Below, piece by piece: positions 6,052 to 6,149 of a stretch of 6,149 nt of DNA. The position numbers and the translations under genes were made by a program. The notes beneath the pieces were generated by a model, which had not been told where the DNA came from, ran no database searches, and was given only the letters and a program-made list of their open reading frames with translations. Source of the stretch: a bacterium (GTDB lineage: Bacteria; Bacteroidota; Bacteroidia; Bacteroidales; Muribaculaceae); contig SFWW01000097.1 in assembly GCA_004559845.1 (NCBI GenBank), forward strand, positions 1 to 6,149. Reading direction: 5' to 3'. Position 1 is the stretch's first letter. Every line of letters starts with the position of its first letter.

Positions 6052-6149
6052 ATCGAGTAGGAGGTAAACACTAATCATAGGGTGTTTATCTCCTATTTTC
6101 GTGTTTACCGACCTCTCACACCACCGTACGTGCCGTTCGGCATACGGCG
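6052..6149 (-). mobile_element. Group II intron, 3' end (domains V and VI); remainder outside window
   Basis: Read on the minus strand, 6149-6120 forms most of a domain V hairpin: CGCCGUA/UACGGUG and UGCC/GGCA helices, a GAAC loop and a two-base CG bulge on the 3' strand (6131-6130). That layout is diagnostic of group II intron domain V. The tract GUGUGAGAGGUCGG follows, then a domain VI-like stem. GGUAAACAC (6109-6101) pairs with GUGUUUACC (6071-6063). Alternatively 6094-6082 pairs with 6071-6059 at 12 of 13 positions. The tail CCUACUCGAU is a typical bacterial group II 3' end, placing the splice junction between 6052 and 6051. The A at 6058, seven bases from the end, is a candidate branch point. 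Any intron-encoded reverse transcriptase/maturase would lie upstream, beyond 6149. The intron is oriented with the downstream genes. Confidence 0.78.

Noticed and set aside
6052..6149. Retron msr/msd or diversity-generating retroelement
   Set aside because: The hairpin with a two-base CG bulge followed by CCUACUCGAU matches a group II intron domain V/VI end. No template/variable repeat pair or retron RNA layout is visible.

Overview
The window looks like a chromosomal segment from a Bacteroidales bacterium, most likely Prevotellaceae or a related gut or oral family. This rests on the gene set (a queF-queC-queD-queE run, a CE7 esterase with an extra N-terminal domain, a Kef-type antiporter without a Rossmann domain), on two TAnnTTTG-type promoter boxes, and on intergenic arrays of AAGTT-rich 8-9 bp repeats of the kind familiar from Prevotella-like genomes. 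The family-level assignment is inference. Every gene reads on the minus strand, so transcription runs from high to low coordinates.

In order of transcription: (1) 6149-6052 is the 3' end of a group II intron, with domain V, domain VI and the 3' splice junction; the rest lies outside the window. (2) After about 60 bases comes a Bacteroidetes-type promoter (5994-5964). (3) A secreted CE7-family acetyl xylan esterase follows (about 5938-4723). It appears broken: an internal stretch of roughly 35 codons is missing and the two halves are in different frames. (4) Twenty bases later is a 744-residue CPA2 cation:proton antiporter (4702-2468) with two C-terminal RCK_C/TrkA_C domains but no RCK_N. (5) A short gap carries a second promoter. 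(6) The queuosine-precursor genes follow: queF (2400-1921) overlaps queC (1924-1268) by four bases; then comes a repeat block of about 490 bp; then queD (778-422) and, four bases on, queE (417 to beyond position 1).

The four que genes encode all the enzymes needed to turn 7,8-dihydroneopterin triphosphate, the GTP cyclohydrolase product, into preQ1: QueD makes 6-carboxytetrahydropterin, QueE makes 7-carboxy-7-deazaguanine, QueC makes preQ0 and QueF reduces it to preQ1. All key active-site residues are visible in the parts present.

The most unusual structure is the repeat block at 779-1272, which splits this operon. It holds three tandem units of 118, 123 and 126 bp. Each has an internal 14-bp imperfect inverted repeat and a variable number of 8-9 bp AACTTCTT-type microrepeats, and there is an opposing GAAGTT array on the queD side. 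The last unit supplies the queC stop codon. No minus-strand Bacteroidetes promoter box occurs in the block, so queD-queE probably depend on read-through across it. I found no tRNA, rRNA, CRISPR array or defence system in the window.
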